From positions 1 to 41,649 of the forward strand of contig JALCST010000017.1 of the NCBI GenBank assembly GCA_022653675.1: a stretch of DNA of 41,649 nucleotides, given 5' to 3'. The notes under the pieces are model-generated. The model did not search any database. It was not told the DNA's origin and saw only the letters and a program-made list of their open reading frames with translations. This document shows, piece after piece, positions 25,371 to 34,492 of this stretch. Numbering within the stretch: the stretch's first letter is position 1; each line of letters starts with the position of its first letter. A program made the translations under genes and the position numbers. Source of the stretch: Bacteroidales bacterium. GTDB taxonomy: Bacteria > Bacteroidota > Bacteroidia > Bacteroidales > UBA932.

Positions 25371-26768
25371 ATGGGGAAAAATAATTCGACAGGAAATCCC
25401 TGGACATGGATTCCGACTCTTTATTTCGCTGAAGGACTGCCTTACATAGCAGTGAACAACCTTTCGGTCATAATGTACAAGAACCTAGGCATGAGCAATA
25501 CGGACATAGCCCTTTATACGAGCTGGCTTTATCTTCCGTGGGTTATCAAGCCGTTCTGGAGCCCTTTCGTAGACATACTGAAAACTAAACGCTGGTGGAT
25601 ACTGATGATGCAGTACATCATCGGTGCCGGCCTTGCAGGCATAGCATTCACGTTGCCGTTGAATTCGTACATCCAATGGACGATGGCCATTTTCTGGATA
25701 ATAGGGTTCGCATCCGCTACCCACGACATTTCAGCCGACGGATTCTATATGCTGGCCCTGAATTCTTCCGACCAGTCGCTTTTCGTGGGCATAAGGAGCA
25801 CGTTTTACCGGATAGCGCAAGTAGTAGGCCAGGGAGCCCTGGTCGTGCTTTCCGGCTGGCTTTTCAAGAAATACGGCGGAGTTGAACCCGTAGGGTCGGC
25901 ATCGATGCCTTTTTGGGCCAAAGCCTGGTCTACTACTTTCTTCATCATTGCGGTATTTTTCGTTTTGATAGCCGTTTACCACCATTTCATGTTGCCGAAG
26001 CCCGAATCCGACCGGTCCGTCCTTTCGACCGAAAAATTGGATCCTGATGCAAAGGGTGCGGTCAATGCGAAAAGCGTCGCAAGGGAATTCTTCGGCACGT
26101 TCGGCAGTTTCTTCGAGAAAAAGGGGCTGTTTCTGGCATTGGCTTTCATACTGCTGTACAGGTTGCCCGAAGCTCAGCTCATGAAGATAATAAATCCTTT
26201 CCTTTTGGATCCGAAGGACGTGGGAGGTCTCGGGCTGACCAACCAGGAAGTCGGCATCGTTTATGGTACCATAGGTGTAATAGGGCTGACCGTCGGCGGC
26301 ATAATCGGCGGCATCGTAGCTTCCCGCGGAGGATTGAAGAAATGGTTGAGGCCCATGGCGTGGAGCATGTCGCTGCCATGCCTGGCATTCTGTTACCTAA
26401 GCATGGCGCAGCCTTCCAACGTTGCCGTGATAAGTACCTGCGTCTTTCTCGAACAGTTCGGCTACGGATTCGGTTTTTCCGCGTATATGCTGTTCATGAT
26501 GTATTTTTCCGAGGGTACGCATAAGACTTCGCATTACGCTATATGTACCGGTTTCATGGCTTTGAGCATGATGATTCCCGGGATGTGGACAGGTGCTCTC
26601 CAGCAGAAACTAGGTTACGTAGGTTTCTTCTGGTGGGTTATGATTTGCTGCATAGCGACCATCGTGATGGCGATGCTTGTGAAGGTGGACCCGGAATACG
26701 GCAAGGCTAAGAAAAAGGCTGCGGCAGAGAGTGTGGAAAAAAACAGTGATTCGGAGGAGAATATATGA
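25371..26768 (+). CDS. AmpG-like muropeptide permease (MFS)
   Basis: A 465-residue major facilitator with about 12 membrane helices. It matches AmpG-type permeases: WTWIPTLYFAEGLPYIAVNNLSVIMYKNLG at the start and SHYAICTGFMALSMMIPGM in the C-terminal half. AmpG brings anhydro-muropeptides from the periplasm into the cytoplasm for recycling. The start at 25371 removes 45 codons that overlap SpoIID. The C-terminus is charged and cytoplasmic (AKKKAAAESVEK). It overlaps the NamZ-like gene by 4 bases (ATGA), which indicates translational coupling and a shared role in peptidoglycan salvage. Confidence 0.9.
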   Translation: MGKNNSTGNPWTWIPTLYFAEGLPYIAVNNLSVIMYKNLGMSNTDIALYTSWLYLPWVIKPFWSPFVDILKTKRWWILMMQYIIGAGLAGIAFTLPLNSYIQWTMAIFWIIGFASATHDISADGFYMLALNSSDQSLFVGIRSTFYRIAQVVGQGALVVLSGWLFKKYGGVEPVGSASMPFWAKAWSTTFFIIAVFFVLIAVYHHFMLPKPESDRSVLSTEKLDPDAKGAVNAKSVAREFFGTFGSFFEKKGLFLALAFILLYRLPEAQLMKIINPFLLDPKDVGGLGLTNQEVGIVYGTIGVIGLTVGGIIGGIVASRGGLKKWLRPMAWSMSLPCLAFCYLSMAQPSNVAVISTCVFLEQFGYGFGFSAYMLFMMYFSEGTHKTSHYAICTGFMALSMMIPGMWTGALQQKLGYVGFFWWVMICCIATIVMAMLVKVDPEYGKAKKKAAAESVEKNSDSEENI

Positions 26769-28033
26769 GACGTACGTTAGTGATATGTGCTGCCCTGCTG
26801 CTTTTCTCTTTTTTGCCCGTTATGGGCCAAGGTAATGTCCAGTGCGTTAAGACCGGCCTTGACGTGCTGAGGGAAAGCGGCTTCAAGTTGCTGGAGGGGA
26901 AAAGGGTCGGACTGGTGACTAATCCTACCGGCGTCGATGAGAATCTCGTCTCTACGGTCGACATCCTGGCTTCCGCTCCTAATGTTGACCTTGTAGCCCT
27001 TTACGGACCGGAACACGGAGTCAGGGGCGACGTCCATGCCGGGGAGACCGTTTCCGACTGCACTGATCCCCGCACCGGACTTCCCGTCTATTCCCTTTAC
27101 GGCACGACGCGCAAAGCTACCCCCGAAATGCTCAAGGGTGTGGATGTCATGGTTTATGACATTCAGGATAACGGTTGCCGCTCCTACACTTTCATCTCCA
27201 CCCTAGGACTTCTGATGGAGGCCTGTGCCGAACAGGGCAAGGATGTCGTAGTGCTTGACAGGCCTGATCCGCTTGGAGGAAATAAGGTGGAAGGGGCGAT
27301 AGTGGAACCCGGATACGAGTCTTTCGTGGGCCAATTCCCGATCCCTTACATTTACGGGCTTACCTGCGGGGAACTCGCCGGGTATCTCGACGGCGAAGGG
27401 CTTATCAGGGATGACGGAGGCAATGTCCTGCATTGCGATCTTACGGTCGTTCCGATGGAAGGATGGCACCGGAACATGCTTTACGCAGATACGGGGCTTC
27501 CTTGGGTGCCGTCTTCCCCTCATATTCCCGAAGCCGATTCGCCTCTGTTTTATCCCGCTAGCGGGATACTCGGGGAATTCAGCGGTTTCATGAATATAGG
27601 GGTGGGCTATACGCTTCCGTTCAAGCTTTACGGGGCTGAATGGATAAATGATGCGGAGGCTTTCGCTGATTCGTTGAACGCCCTGGAAATTCCCGGGGTG
27701 TTGTTCCGTCCCATTTACTACACTCCGTTCTACGGTGGCTCGAAGGGCAAGGATCTCGGTGGCGTACAACTTTATTTTACGGATTTCGAAGCCGCTCCCG
27801 TAACCGATATCCAGTTTTATGTCATGCAGGTCGTCGCGAAGATGTTTCCGGATCATAAGGCTTTCGACGGACAGCCGTCTTCGCGCCTTTCGATGTTCGA
27901 CAAGGTTACGGGTTCTTCATATATGCGTGAGAATTTCTCCAGGCGTTATCTGTTCGAAGATGTCAGGGAGTATTGGCACAAGGATAACCCCTCTTTCCGT
28001 GAGGCTTCGAAGCGCTATTGGTTATATAATTGA
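26765..28033 (+). CDS. NamZ-like exo-beta-N-acetylmuramidase (DUF1343)
   Basis: A 422-residue secreted protein of the DUF1343/YbbC family, whose characterised member NamZ removes N-acetylmuramic acid from the non-reducing ends of peptidoglycan fragments (GH171). The signal sequence is MRRTLVICAALLLFSFLPVMG. Conserved blocks include RVGLVTNPTGVDEN, LYGPEHGVRGD, DVMVYDIQDNGCRSYTFISTL, DRPDPLGGNKVEG and WVPSSPHIPE. It would act in the periplasm and feed the permease encoded just before it. It ends the tightly overlapped run; DUF6515 begins 18 bases later. Confidence 0.9.
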   Translation: MRRTLVICAALLLFSFLPVMGQGNVQCVKTGLDVLRESGFKLLEGKRVGLVTNPTGVDENLVSTVDILASAPNVDLVALYGPEHGVRGDVHAGETVSDCTDPRTGLPVYSLYGTTRKATPEMLKGVDVMVYDIQDNGCRSYTFISTLGLLMEACAEQGKDVVVLDRPDPLGGNKVEGAIVEPGYESFVGQFPIPYIYGLTCGELAGYLDGEGLIRDDGGNVLHCDLTVVPMEGWHRNMLYADTGLPWVPSSPHIPEADSPLFYPASGILGEFSGFMNIGVGYTLPFKLYGAEWINDAEAFADSLNALEIPGVLFRPIYYTPFYGGSKGKDLGGVQLYFTDFEAAPVTDIQFYVMQVVAKMFPDHKAFDGQPSSRLSMFDKVTGSSYMRENFSRRYLFEDVREYWHKDNPSFREASKRYWLYN

Positions 28034-28051
28034 CACAGAAAAAAAATTATC

Positions 28052-29143
28052 ATGAAAACTACATTCCGAACAATCGCAATCATTGCTGCTGCAGCGCTTT
28101 TTGCATTCGCACCTTTCGATGCTGCCGCACAGAACAGACGTACCGGTAACGGTGAAAAGACAAAGACGGAAAAAACCTCCGATAAAACGAAAACCGAGAA
28201 ATACCGGTCCGAGAAATCCAGAACCGTGAAATCCAAGACCGAAAAGAAAGCCGGCAGTAGGTCGGTATCCACTTCGAAAAACAGGAAATCTTCGAACGGA
28301 AGTTCGTCGGATCCCAATAAAACTTCTTCCTTCGTAAGGAAGGCTGTGCGTACGACTTCCCGATCAGGTAGCGTCAGCCGAAACATAAACCGCGAAAATA
28401 ATGGCCATATCAAAGTTTCCACCGGAAATGACCGGAAAAACATTAACCAAGGACAGCAGAAGAAAATCGGTGGTTCCCATGGCCGGCTAGGTGAACGTCC
28501 GTCACGATATCAAAAAAAAGTCGCTGAACAGCGCAAGTCGTGGAACCGTCCTTTAATAGGTGAAAAACACAAACCCCTTCCTTCTTACCGTTACGGTGAC
28601 CACTACTTCGGTTTTTCACTTCATAGGCTTCCTAACGGATATAAAAGGAAACTCTTCGGAGACATATGGTATTATTATCACGGAGGGGTATTTTATCGCT
28701 CATATGGCTCATATTACTACGTATGCCGCCCGCCAGCAGGGATCGCTTTTTCCTCTTCGGCGGTTACTTCGAATCTGACCGCAGTGCCGGTGGATTATTA
28801 CTACAGCGAAGACGAACGTTTGGATTACGCGATGGGGGTCGCCAAAGATTATGAAATTTATGATCCTTCGTATTCTGCACCTCCGGTATCCGTAATGTCC
28901 GGATCGATAGCTTCTGATTCGGATGGCATCCAGTATTATTGCGATGATGGGGTCTTCTACGTTTACTCGCATGGGCGATATCTTGTTGTCAAACCTCCGA
29001 TCGGAGCTTTGGTTACGAGCATTCCAAACGATTATTATGTAATTAGCCTTAGCGGCGGGACATTCTATAAAATTGACGATACCCTTTACCAGGATGTCGT
29101 AATAGACGGCTCTATTTATTTTGAAGTCGTTTGCAACCTTTAA
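28052..29143 (+). CDS. DUF6515-like secreted basic/Tyr-rich protein
   Basis: This 363-residue protein has a signal sequence (MKTTFRTIAIIAAAALFAFAPFDAAAQ). A lysine-rich repeat region follows (about 30-75; KTKTEKTSDKTKTEKYRSEK) and then a basic stretch (to about 165). Residues about 168-235 match the DUF6515 type: LPSYRYGDHYFGFSLHRLPNGY, YYYHGGVFYRSYGSYYYVCRPPAG. A second related unit appears near the end (YYCDDGVFYVYSHGRYLVVKPPIGALVTSIP). Function is unknown. The positive tail could bind wall polymers or the acidic surface; that is a guess. It is probably read with the NamZ-AmpG operon. Confidence 0.75.
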   Translation: MKTTFRTIAIIAAAALFAFAPFDAAAQNRRTGNGEKTKTEKTSDKTKTEKYRSEKSRTVKSKTEKKAGSRSVSTSKNRKSSNGSSSDPNKTSSFVRKAVRTTSRSGSVSRNINRENNGHIKVSTGNDRKNINQGQQKKIGGSHGRLGERPSRYQKKVAEQRKSWNRPLIGEKHKPLPSYRYGDHYFGFSLHRLPNGYKRKLFGDIWYYYHGGVFYRSYGSYYYVCRPPAGIAFSSSAVTSNLTAVPVDYYYSEDERLDYAMGVAKDYEIYDPSYSAPPVSVMSGSIASDSDGIQYYCDDGVFYVYSHGRYLVVKPPIGALVTSIPNDYYVISLSGGTFYKIDDTLYQDVVIDGSIYFEVVCNL

Positions 29144-29168
29144 ATTGTCAAAGAATTACATTCTCTTT

Positions 29169-29198
29169 TTTGTAATTTGATAAAAATGGTTATCTTTG
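29169..29198 (+). promoter_or_regulatory. Promoter for the rpsF-rpsR-rplI operon
   Basis: TTTG at 29169-29172 and TATCTTTG at 29191-29198 are separated by 18 bases, a good match to the Bacteroidota housekeeping promoter. The expected start is near 29203-29206, at the edge of the hairpin that follows. Confidence 0.75.
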
Positions 29199-29199
29199 C

Positions 29200-29226
29200 A
29201 CCCCTTTCGGATATGCCGGAGGGGGT
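29200..29226 (+). promoter_or_regulatory. rpsF leader hairpin, possible S6:S18 autoregulatory site
   Basis: The arms ACCCC (29200-29204) and GGGGT (29222-29226) pair, and an inner CGG/CCG stem closes a short loop with an internal loop between. A CCG lies on the 3' side. In many bacteria the S6:S18 complex represses its own mRNA by binding a leader hairpin with an exposed CCG. The position is right, just at the 5' end of the message, but the fold was drawn by hand and the CCG here may be paired. Confidence 0.4.
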
Positions 29227-29254
29227 TATAAATTTAATAATAAATTAAAAACAG

Positions 29255-29719
29255 ATGTTAAAACAGTATGAAACCGTTTTCATTGTAACTCCCGTTTTGT
29301 CTGACGCCCAGATGAAGGAAACGGTTAAAAAGTACGCTGATCTCATCACTTCAAACGGTGGTGAAATAGTGTCACAGGAAGATTGGGGGCTGAAAAAGCT
29401 GGCTTACCCGATCGCAAATAAGACTACAGGCTATTATAACCTTATCGAATTCAGATGTGAACCGGATTTTATCCAAACTCTTGAAATACAGTTTGGACGC
29501 GAAGAGGAGAGGATCATCCGTCATCTGATAGTAGCGATGGACAAGAATGCCGTAGCTTATGCCGAGCATCGCCGTGCGAAGCGCAACGAACATAAGGAAG
29601 AATCCGAAAAACCTGGTGAAAAGGAGGAATTCGAGTATAGGGAAAAACCTGCGGTGAAAAAAACAGAAGAGTCCGGCGGAGCAGAAGAAGAAAAACCTGA
29701 AAGCAAAGAGGAGGCATAA
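29255..29719 (+). CDS. rpsF: 30S ribosomal protein S6
   Basis: S6 binds the central domain of 16S rRNA with S18. The core (1-108) is typical: [50 protein letters not shown] and [22 protein letters not shown]. The protein is 154 residues, about 35-40 longer than most S6; the extra C-terminal tail is Glu/Lys-rich ([19 protein letters not shown]) and probably unfolded. It stands first in the operon, with rpsR beginning three bases after its stop. Confidence 0.97.
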   Translation: MLKQYETVFIVTPVLSDAQMKETVKKYADLITSNGGEIVSQEDWGLKKLAYPIANKTTGYYNLIEFRCEPDFIQTLEIQFGREEERIIRHLIVAMDKNAVAYAEHRRAKRNEHKEESEKPGEKEEFEYREKPAVKKTEESGGAEEEKPESKEEA

Positions 29720-29721
29720 AA

Positions 29722-29997
29722 ATGGCACAAAACAATAACAATAACAATATCCGCTATCTGAACACTCCGAAAGTGGACATAAAAAAGAAGAAATATTGCC
29801 GTTTCAAGAAAGCGGGCATTAAATATGTCGATTACAAGGATGCCGAATTCCTGAAGAAATTCCTGAACGAGCAGGGGAAAATTCTTCCTCGCCGTCTTAC
29901 AGGGACTTCACTCAAATTCCAGAGAAAAGTGGCTCAGGCTGTAAAGCGCGCCCGTTCTCTTGCATTGCTCCCTTACGTGACCGACTTGATGAAATAG
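29722..29997 (+). CDS. rpsR: 30S ribosomal protein S18
   Basis: S18 pairs with S6 on the small subunit. The 91-residue product has the family core [36 protein letters not shown] and [15 protein letters not shown] short Asn-rich N-terminus ([14 protein letters not shown]) precedes it. It lies between rpsF and rplI in the conserved order, with gaps of 2 and 11 bases. Confidence 0.97.
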   Translation: MAQNNNNNNIRYLNTPKVDIKKKKYCRFKKAGIKYVDYKDAEFLKKFLNEQGKILPRRLTGTSLKFQRKVAQAVKRARSLALLPYVTDLMK

Positions 29998-30008
29998 GAG
30001 ATGCGACA

Positions 30009-30500
30009 ATGGAAATTATTTTGAAACAAGACATCAAGAATCTCGGCAATGCCGATGATATCGTAAAAGTAAAAAATGGATATGCTGTTAACTACCTGAT
30101 CCCCAAAGGAATGGCCATCATGGTTACACCTTCGGTAAAGAAACAGCATGAAGAGACTGTCCGCCAGCGTGCTCACAAGGAAGAGAAATTCCGTGCCGAT
30201 GCTGAAGCTCTTAAGGCTAAACTCGAAGCTGCGGTAGTTAAAATCACTGCAAAAGTCAGTTCCAAGGGGAAGGTTTACGGTTCGGTAACCAACATGATGG
30301 TAGCGGACGAATTGGTAAAGCAGGGTTTTTCCGTTGACAAGCGTAATGTCGAATTCGAAGGAGTCGACACGATAAAGGCTGTAGGTGCTTACACTGCCGA
30401 AATCAAATGTTATAAGGATATAAAGGCCAAATTGAATTTCGAAGTCGTTTCGGACGGAGAAACTCCGGCCGAAACGACTGAAGAAAAGGCAGAAGCTTAA
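30009..30500 (+). CDS. rplI: 50S ribosomal protein L9
   Basis: L9 binds 23S rRNA and its long helix reaches away from the ribosome. The N-terminal domain (EIILKQDIKNLGNADDIVKVKNGYAVNYLIPKGMA) is classical; the helix (about 40-75) and the C-terminal domain (SVTNMMVADELVKQGFSVDKRNV) are complete. The total is 163 residues, slightly longer than usual because of an acidic tail (GETPAETTEEKAEA). A glycosyltransferase gene follows after 11 bases. Confidence 0.97.
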   Translation: MEIILKQDIKNLGNADDIVKVKNGYAVNYLIPKGMAIMVTPSVKKQHEETVRQRAHKEEKFRADAEALKAKLEAAVVKITAKVSSKGKVYGSVTNMMVADELVKQGFSVDKRNVEFEGVDTIKAVGAYTAEIKCYKDIKAKLNFEVVSDGETPAETTEEKAEA

Positions 30501-30511
30501 TCCCCCGCTGT

Positions 30512-31522
30512 ATGGACATAGCGGTGGTGATATTGAATTGGAACGGCAAGCACTTTATGGAGAAGTACTTGCCGCTTCTTGTTGCCAATACGTCCACTGT
30601 GGATGGAGCTTTCATAGCCGTAGCCGACAACGGGAGTACAGACGGTTCCGTTGAGTGGCTGAAAAGAGTCCATCCGGAAGTGACCTTGCTTGAGTTTGAC
30701 CAAAATTACGGGTTTGCGGAGGGTTATAATAAGGCTTTCGCTTCAATAGAAGCGGATTATTACCTCCTTCTGAACTCCGACGTTGAAGTTCCGGAAGGGT
30801 GGCTTCAACCTCTTGTCTCGTTCATGGAAGAGCATCCCGAAGCGGGCGTTTGCCAGCCAAAGATACTTTCCGAAGTTGACAGAACCCATTTCGAATATGC
30901 CGGGGCTGCGGGAGGTTTCCTTGATTCCTACGGTTTTCCTTTTTGTCGGGGAAGGATTCTTTCCAATATCGAAGAGGATCATGGACAATACGACGATCCT
31001 GTCGAATGTTTCTGGGCGACAGGGGCTTGTCTGATGATCCGTTCGTCTCTTTACCATCATCTCAACGGATTTGATTCCGCATTCTTCGCACATATGGAAG
31101 AGATTGACTTGTGTTGGAGAGCCAAACTCCTCGGATACGAAGTCTGGTGCGTTCCAAAATCCATAATTTATCATGTGGGGGGTGGTACCCTCCCAAACGA
31201 TTCTCCACGCAAACTTTTCCTGAATTATCGCAATAACCTGCTGATGCTTTACAAGAACCTTCCCTCTTCGAAAAGGAACAAAATAGTAAGGAGACGCATG
31301 TTCATAGATAATCTTTCTGCTTTCGTATATCTTGTAACCGGCAGACGCAAGTTTTGGAAGTCGGTAAGGGATGCACACAGCGAGTTCGGCAAAATGAAGG
31401 AGAATCTGGAAGTCTCTCCGTTCAGCGAAGAGTACAATGACAAGGGGCTTTATCACGGAAAGATTGTGCTTGACTTTTACATTAGTGGCAAGAAACTTGT
31501 TTTCGATAAATTACGCTTTTAA
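30512..31522 (+). CDS. Family 2 glycosyltransferase (rhamnosyltransferase-like)
   Basis: A 336-residue GT2 enzyme with a GT-A fold: DIAVVILNWNGKHFMEKYLP, ADNGSTDGSVEWLK and LLNSDVEVPEGWLQPLV, plus CFWATGACLMIRSSLY and HMEEIDLCWRAKLLGYEVW in the acceptor half. This pattern is common in rhamnosyl and other sugar transferases that build surface polysaccharide. No membrane helix is clear, although the C-terminal part is basic and could touch the inner membrane. It lies 11 bases after rplI, so it may be carried on the ribosomal transcript, and 36 bases before the M16 gene. Confidence 0.9.
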   Translation: MDIAVVILNWNGKHFMEKYLPLLVANTSTVDGAFIAVADNGSTDGSVEWLKRVHPEVTLLEFDQNYGFAEGYNKAFASIEADYYLLLNSDVEVPEGWLQPLVSFMEEHPEAGVCQPKILSEVDRTHFEYAGAAGGFLDSYGFPFCRGRILSNIEEDHGQYDDPVECFWATGACLMIRSSLYHHLNGFDSAFFAHMEEIDLCWRAKLLGYEVWCVPKSIIYHVGGGTLPNDSPRKLFLNYRNNLLMLYKNLPSSKRNKIVRRRMFIDNLSAFVYLVTGRRKFWKSVRDAHSEFGKMKENLEVSPFSEEYNDKGLYHGKIVLDFYISGKKLVFDKLRF

Positions 31523-31558
31523 CCTTTTAAAATTACTTTAAACCAAAACTATTTAATA

Positions 31559-34399
31559 ATGAAACGTATCTTCACATTTATTGCTGCGTTGTTTGCAGCC
31601 GTCGCTTCGTTTGCACAGGTTAATCCGCAGGCTTTGCTTCAGAAGGACACCGCGATCCGGGAAGGAGTTCTAGACAACGGAATGACTTACTACATACGTC
31701 ATAACGACAAACCGGCGAATCGTGCCGAGTTTTATTTTTTCTCCAATGAAGGGGCTATACAGGAGACACCTGCCCAAGCCGGTTTGGCACATTTCCAGGA
31801 ACATATGTGTCTGAACGGGACCAAGAACTTTCCCGGCAAGGGCATAATTAATTATCTCCAGACCATTGGCGCCAGCTTCGGGGGAAATATAAATGCGTCT
31901 ACTGGAGTAGAAGCGACCATGTATATGCTTAACAATATTCCTCTCGTGCGTCCGGGCGTAATAGACACATGTCTTCTCATCATCCATGACTATTCCGATT
32001 ATGTGACCGACGATCCGGGTGAAATCGATGCGGAGCGCGGTGTGATCAGGGAGGAACTTCGTACTCGCCGCAATGCAAGTTGGAGAATGTTCGAGGGTGC
32101 CCTTCCGTATCTTTATAAGGGTTCCAAGTATGCTACGTGCAATGTAATCGGTACTGATGAGAATATCGCCAATTTTCCTTACAAGGAACTCCAGGATTTC
32201 TATGCAAAATGGTACCGTACAGATTTGCAGGCCGTAGTCGTTGTCGGAGATGTCGACGTGGACGAAGTCGAAGCCAAGATAAAGAAGATATTCGGCGAAA
32301 TTCCGGCTCACGAAGCTCCTAATCCAAAGGAAATGTATAAGATTCCAGATAATGATGAACCTATCATAGGAGTATTGACAGACCCGGAGCAAGCTGCCAC
32401 CGAATTCGAAGTCATTTATAAATCCGCTCCTCTGCCGCTTCCATACCGTGTTTACGGCGTGGCATTCATGCAGGATTTGCTTGAAGATGTCATATCGTCG
32501 ATGATAAACGAGCGCCTGGACGATATTTCCAGGTCTGCCGACGCCCCTTTCATAAATGCTGGAGGCGGTTTTACACAGTTGACTCGTACATGCGACGCAT
32601 TATATTTTAGTTGTGTTACAAAGGACGGCTCACAACCTGCATTGAAAGGCCTTGACGCTTTGTTGACCGAAATAAAGAAGGCGAAGAAATATGGGTTCAC
32701 CGAAGCCGAATACGAACGTGCGAAAACCAATATATTGGAAAATTACGAGAGTGCAGTTAAGAATGCTGATACCCGTAAGAATTCGGATTTCATCAACGGA
32801 TTTTACGATGAATTCTTCAACGGCAAACCTTTCATGACTCCGCAATATGAACTTGAACAGGCAAAGGGATATTTCGATATGCTCGATGTGGGAAAGGTTA
32901 ACAAGATCATGTCGTCCATGCCCGACAACAATATGATAGTCCTTTACGAGGCTCCCGAAAAGGAAGGCATCGTGCATCCTACCGAAGAACAAATAGCGGA
33001 TACCATAAAGGCAGCTCAGAATGCCGAAGTCGCCGCTCCGGTAGAGGAAGCCGTCAACGAACCTCTAATGGATGCATCCCTGTTGAAAGGCTCGAAAAAG
33101 GTAAGACAATCGGAAGGCAAGTTCCAGACCACCGTATGGAAACTGGATAACGGAATCACCGTATATGTCCGTCCTTCGGAACTTAAAAAGGATCAGGTCC
33201 TCTTCAGTGCATACATGGAAGGTGGTCGCACACTTATTCCTACCGAAGATCTTTGCAATTTCGACAACAGTGTGTTCATGCTTTGGAACCAGTATTCCGG
33301 AGTCTCCGCATTCCCTGCGACCAAGCTTCAGAAGATGCTTACCGGCAAGAAGGTAAGCGTATCCCCGGTAGTTAACGGATTCGAACACGGGTTCAGTGCG
33401 AACTGTTCCCCTAAGGATTTTGAGACCATGCTTCAGCTGGTATATCTCGAAGCTACAGAGCCGCGTTTCGATGAAAATGAATTTGAACCTGCTATGACAC
33501 AATTGAAAGCCATAGTTCCCAACATGGAGAAAACGCCGAATATGAAACTTCAGAGAAGATTCTATAAGGATGCATATGGAGAAAGCCCACGCCGGGAAGT
33601 TATATCTTCCGAAATGATCGATAAGATAGATCTTTCCAGGATGGAATCCGTATATAAGGAGCTTTTCGGTAATTTCAATGGAATGAATGTCATTATTACA
33701 GGCAATGTTCAGCTCGATTCCATAAAACCTTTGGTCTCCAAGTATCTCGGTTCTCTGCCGGGGAACAGGAAGGAGCAGAGCGAGTGGATTAACCGCCACG
33801 ACAGTTTCATCGACGGCAAGGTGGACGACGTTTATCCCGTCAGGATGGAGACTCCTAAGGCAACTTATGTGTCACTTTATTCAGGACTTGCCAAGGATAA
33901 TCTGGATAACAGGATAATGACCAAAATGATGGATTACATAATGGACCTTATATTCACGGATACCATACGCGAACAGGAAGGCGGCACCTATGGAGTAAGT
34001 ACATATTCGGATATAATGGATCTCCCCGTAAACAAACTTGTAACCCAGATTTCCTTCGAGACCGACCCCGCGAAAGCAGATAAGCTTATCAATATGGTTC
34101 GCGACGGTTTCAGGGAGGTTGCCGAGAAAGGCTTCACGGAAGACCAGATAAGCAAGGCAAAGGAAAATCTTCTCAAAGACGCCTCCGAAAACCGAATCAA
34201 CAATTCCTATTGGAGTCGTGCCATCAAGGACTATTACAGATGGAATATCGATGTGGATTCCGATTACGAACAGGCTGTCAATTCTATAACTGGAGAAAAA
34301 CTTCAGGCTTTCGTAAAGAATCTGCTCGACCAGAATAACTGCATCGAACTGACTATGGTTCCCGATACCACAGCCACCACTGCTTTAGAAAGCAAGTAG
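31559..34399 (+). CDS. M16-family zinc peptidase (pitrilysin/insulinase)
   Basis: A 946-residue secreted peptidase with signal peptide MKRIFTFIAALFAAVASFAQ. The first M16 half carries the inverted zinc motif HFQEH (78-82) and a third ligand probably at Glu159 (IDAERGVIREEL). Two inactive-type M16_C parts follow (about 200-400 and 700-900), and the second half (from about 510) repeats the fold without the HxxEH motif. The likely site is the periplasm, where it would degrade peptides. The gene ends 30 bases before a strong hairpin terminator. Confidence 0.95.
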   Translation: MKRIFTFIAALFAAVASFAQVNPQALLQKDTAIREGVLDNGMTYYIRHNDKPANRAEFYFFSNEGAIQETPAQAGLAHFQEHMCLNGTKNFPGKGIINYLQTIGASFGGNINASTGVEATMYMLNNIPLVRPGVIDTCLLIIHDYSDYVTDDPGEIDAERGVIREELRTRRNASWRMFEGALPYLYKGSKYATCNVIGTDENIANFPYKELQDFYAKWYRTDLQAVVVVGDVDVDEVEAKIKKIFGEIPAHEAPNPKEMYKIPDNDEPIIGVLTDPEQAATEFEVIYKSAPLPLPYRVYGVAFMQDLLEDVISSMINERLDDISRSADAPFINAGGGFTQLTRTCDALYFSCVTKDGSQPALKGLDALLTEIKKAKKYGFTEAEYERAKTNILENYESAVKNADTRKNSDFINGFYDEFFNGKPFMTPQYELEQAKGYFDMLDVGKVNKIMSSMPDNNMIVLYEAPEKEGIVHPTEEQIADTIKAAQNAEVAAPVEEAVNEPLMDASLLKGSKKVRQSEGKFQTTVWKLDNGITVYVRPSELKKDQVLFSAYMEGGRTLIPTEDLCNFDNSVFMLWNQYSGVSAFPATKLQKMLTGKKVSVSPVVNGFEHGFSANCSPKDFETMLQLVYLEATEPRFDENEFEPAMTQLKAIVPNMEKTPNMKLQRRFYKDAYGESPRREVISSEMIDKIDLSRMESVYKELFGNFNGMNVIITGNVQLDSIKPLVSKYLGSLPGNRKEQSEWINRHDSFIDGKVDDVYPVRMETPKATYVSLYSGLAKDNLDNRIMTKMMDYIMDLIFTDTIREQEGGTYGVSTYSDIMDLPVNKLVTQISFETDPAKADKLINMVRDGFREVAEKGFTEDQISKAKENLLKDASENRINNSYWSRAIKDYYRWNIDVDSDYEQAVNSITGEKLQAFVKNLLDQNNCIELTMVPDTTATTALESK

Positions 34400-34429
34400 A
34401 TGTCAATTGACATTACGGTCAATATGAAA

Positions 34430-34470
34430 AGAGAGCGATTGATAAAGATTCAATCGCTCTCTTTTTATTT
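34430..34470. terminator. Strong hairpin terminator between convergent genes
   Basis: Perfect 12-base arms at 34430-34441 and 34451-34462 can be extended by A-T pairs, with a 9-base loop and a T run after the right arm. An A run before the left arm means it can also terminate the minus-strand gene that ends at 34493, so it is probably bidirectional. Confidence 0.88.
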
Positions 34471-34492
34471 AAATGTAATATAAACTGATTGT

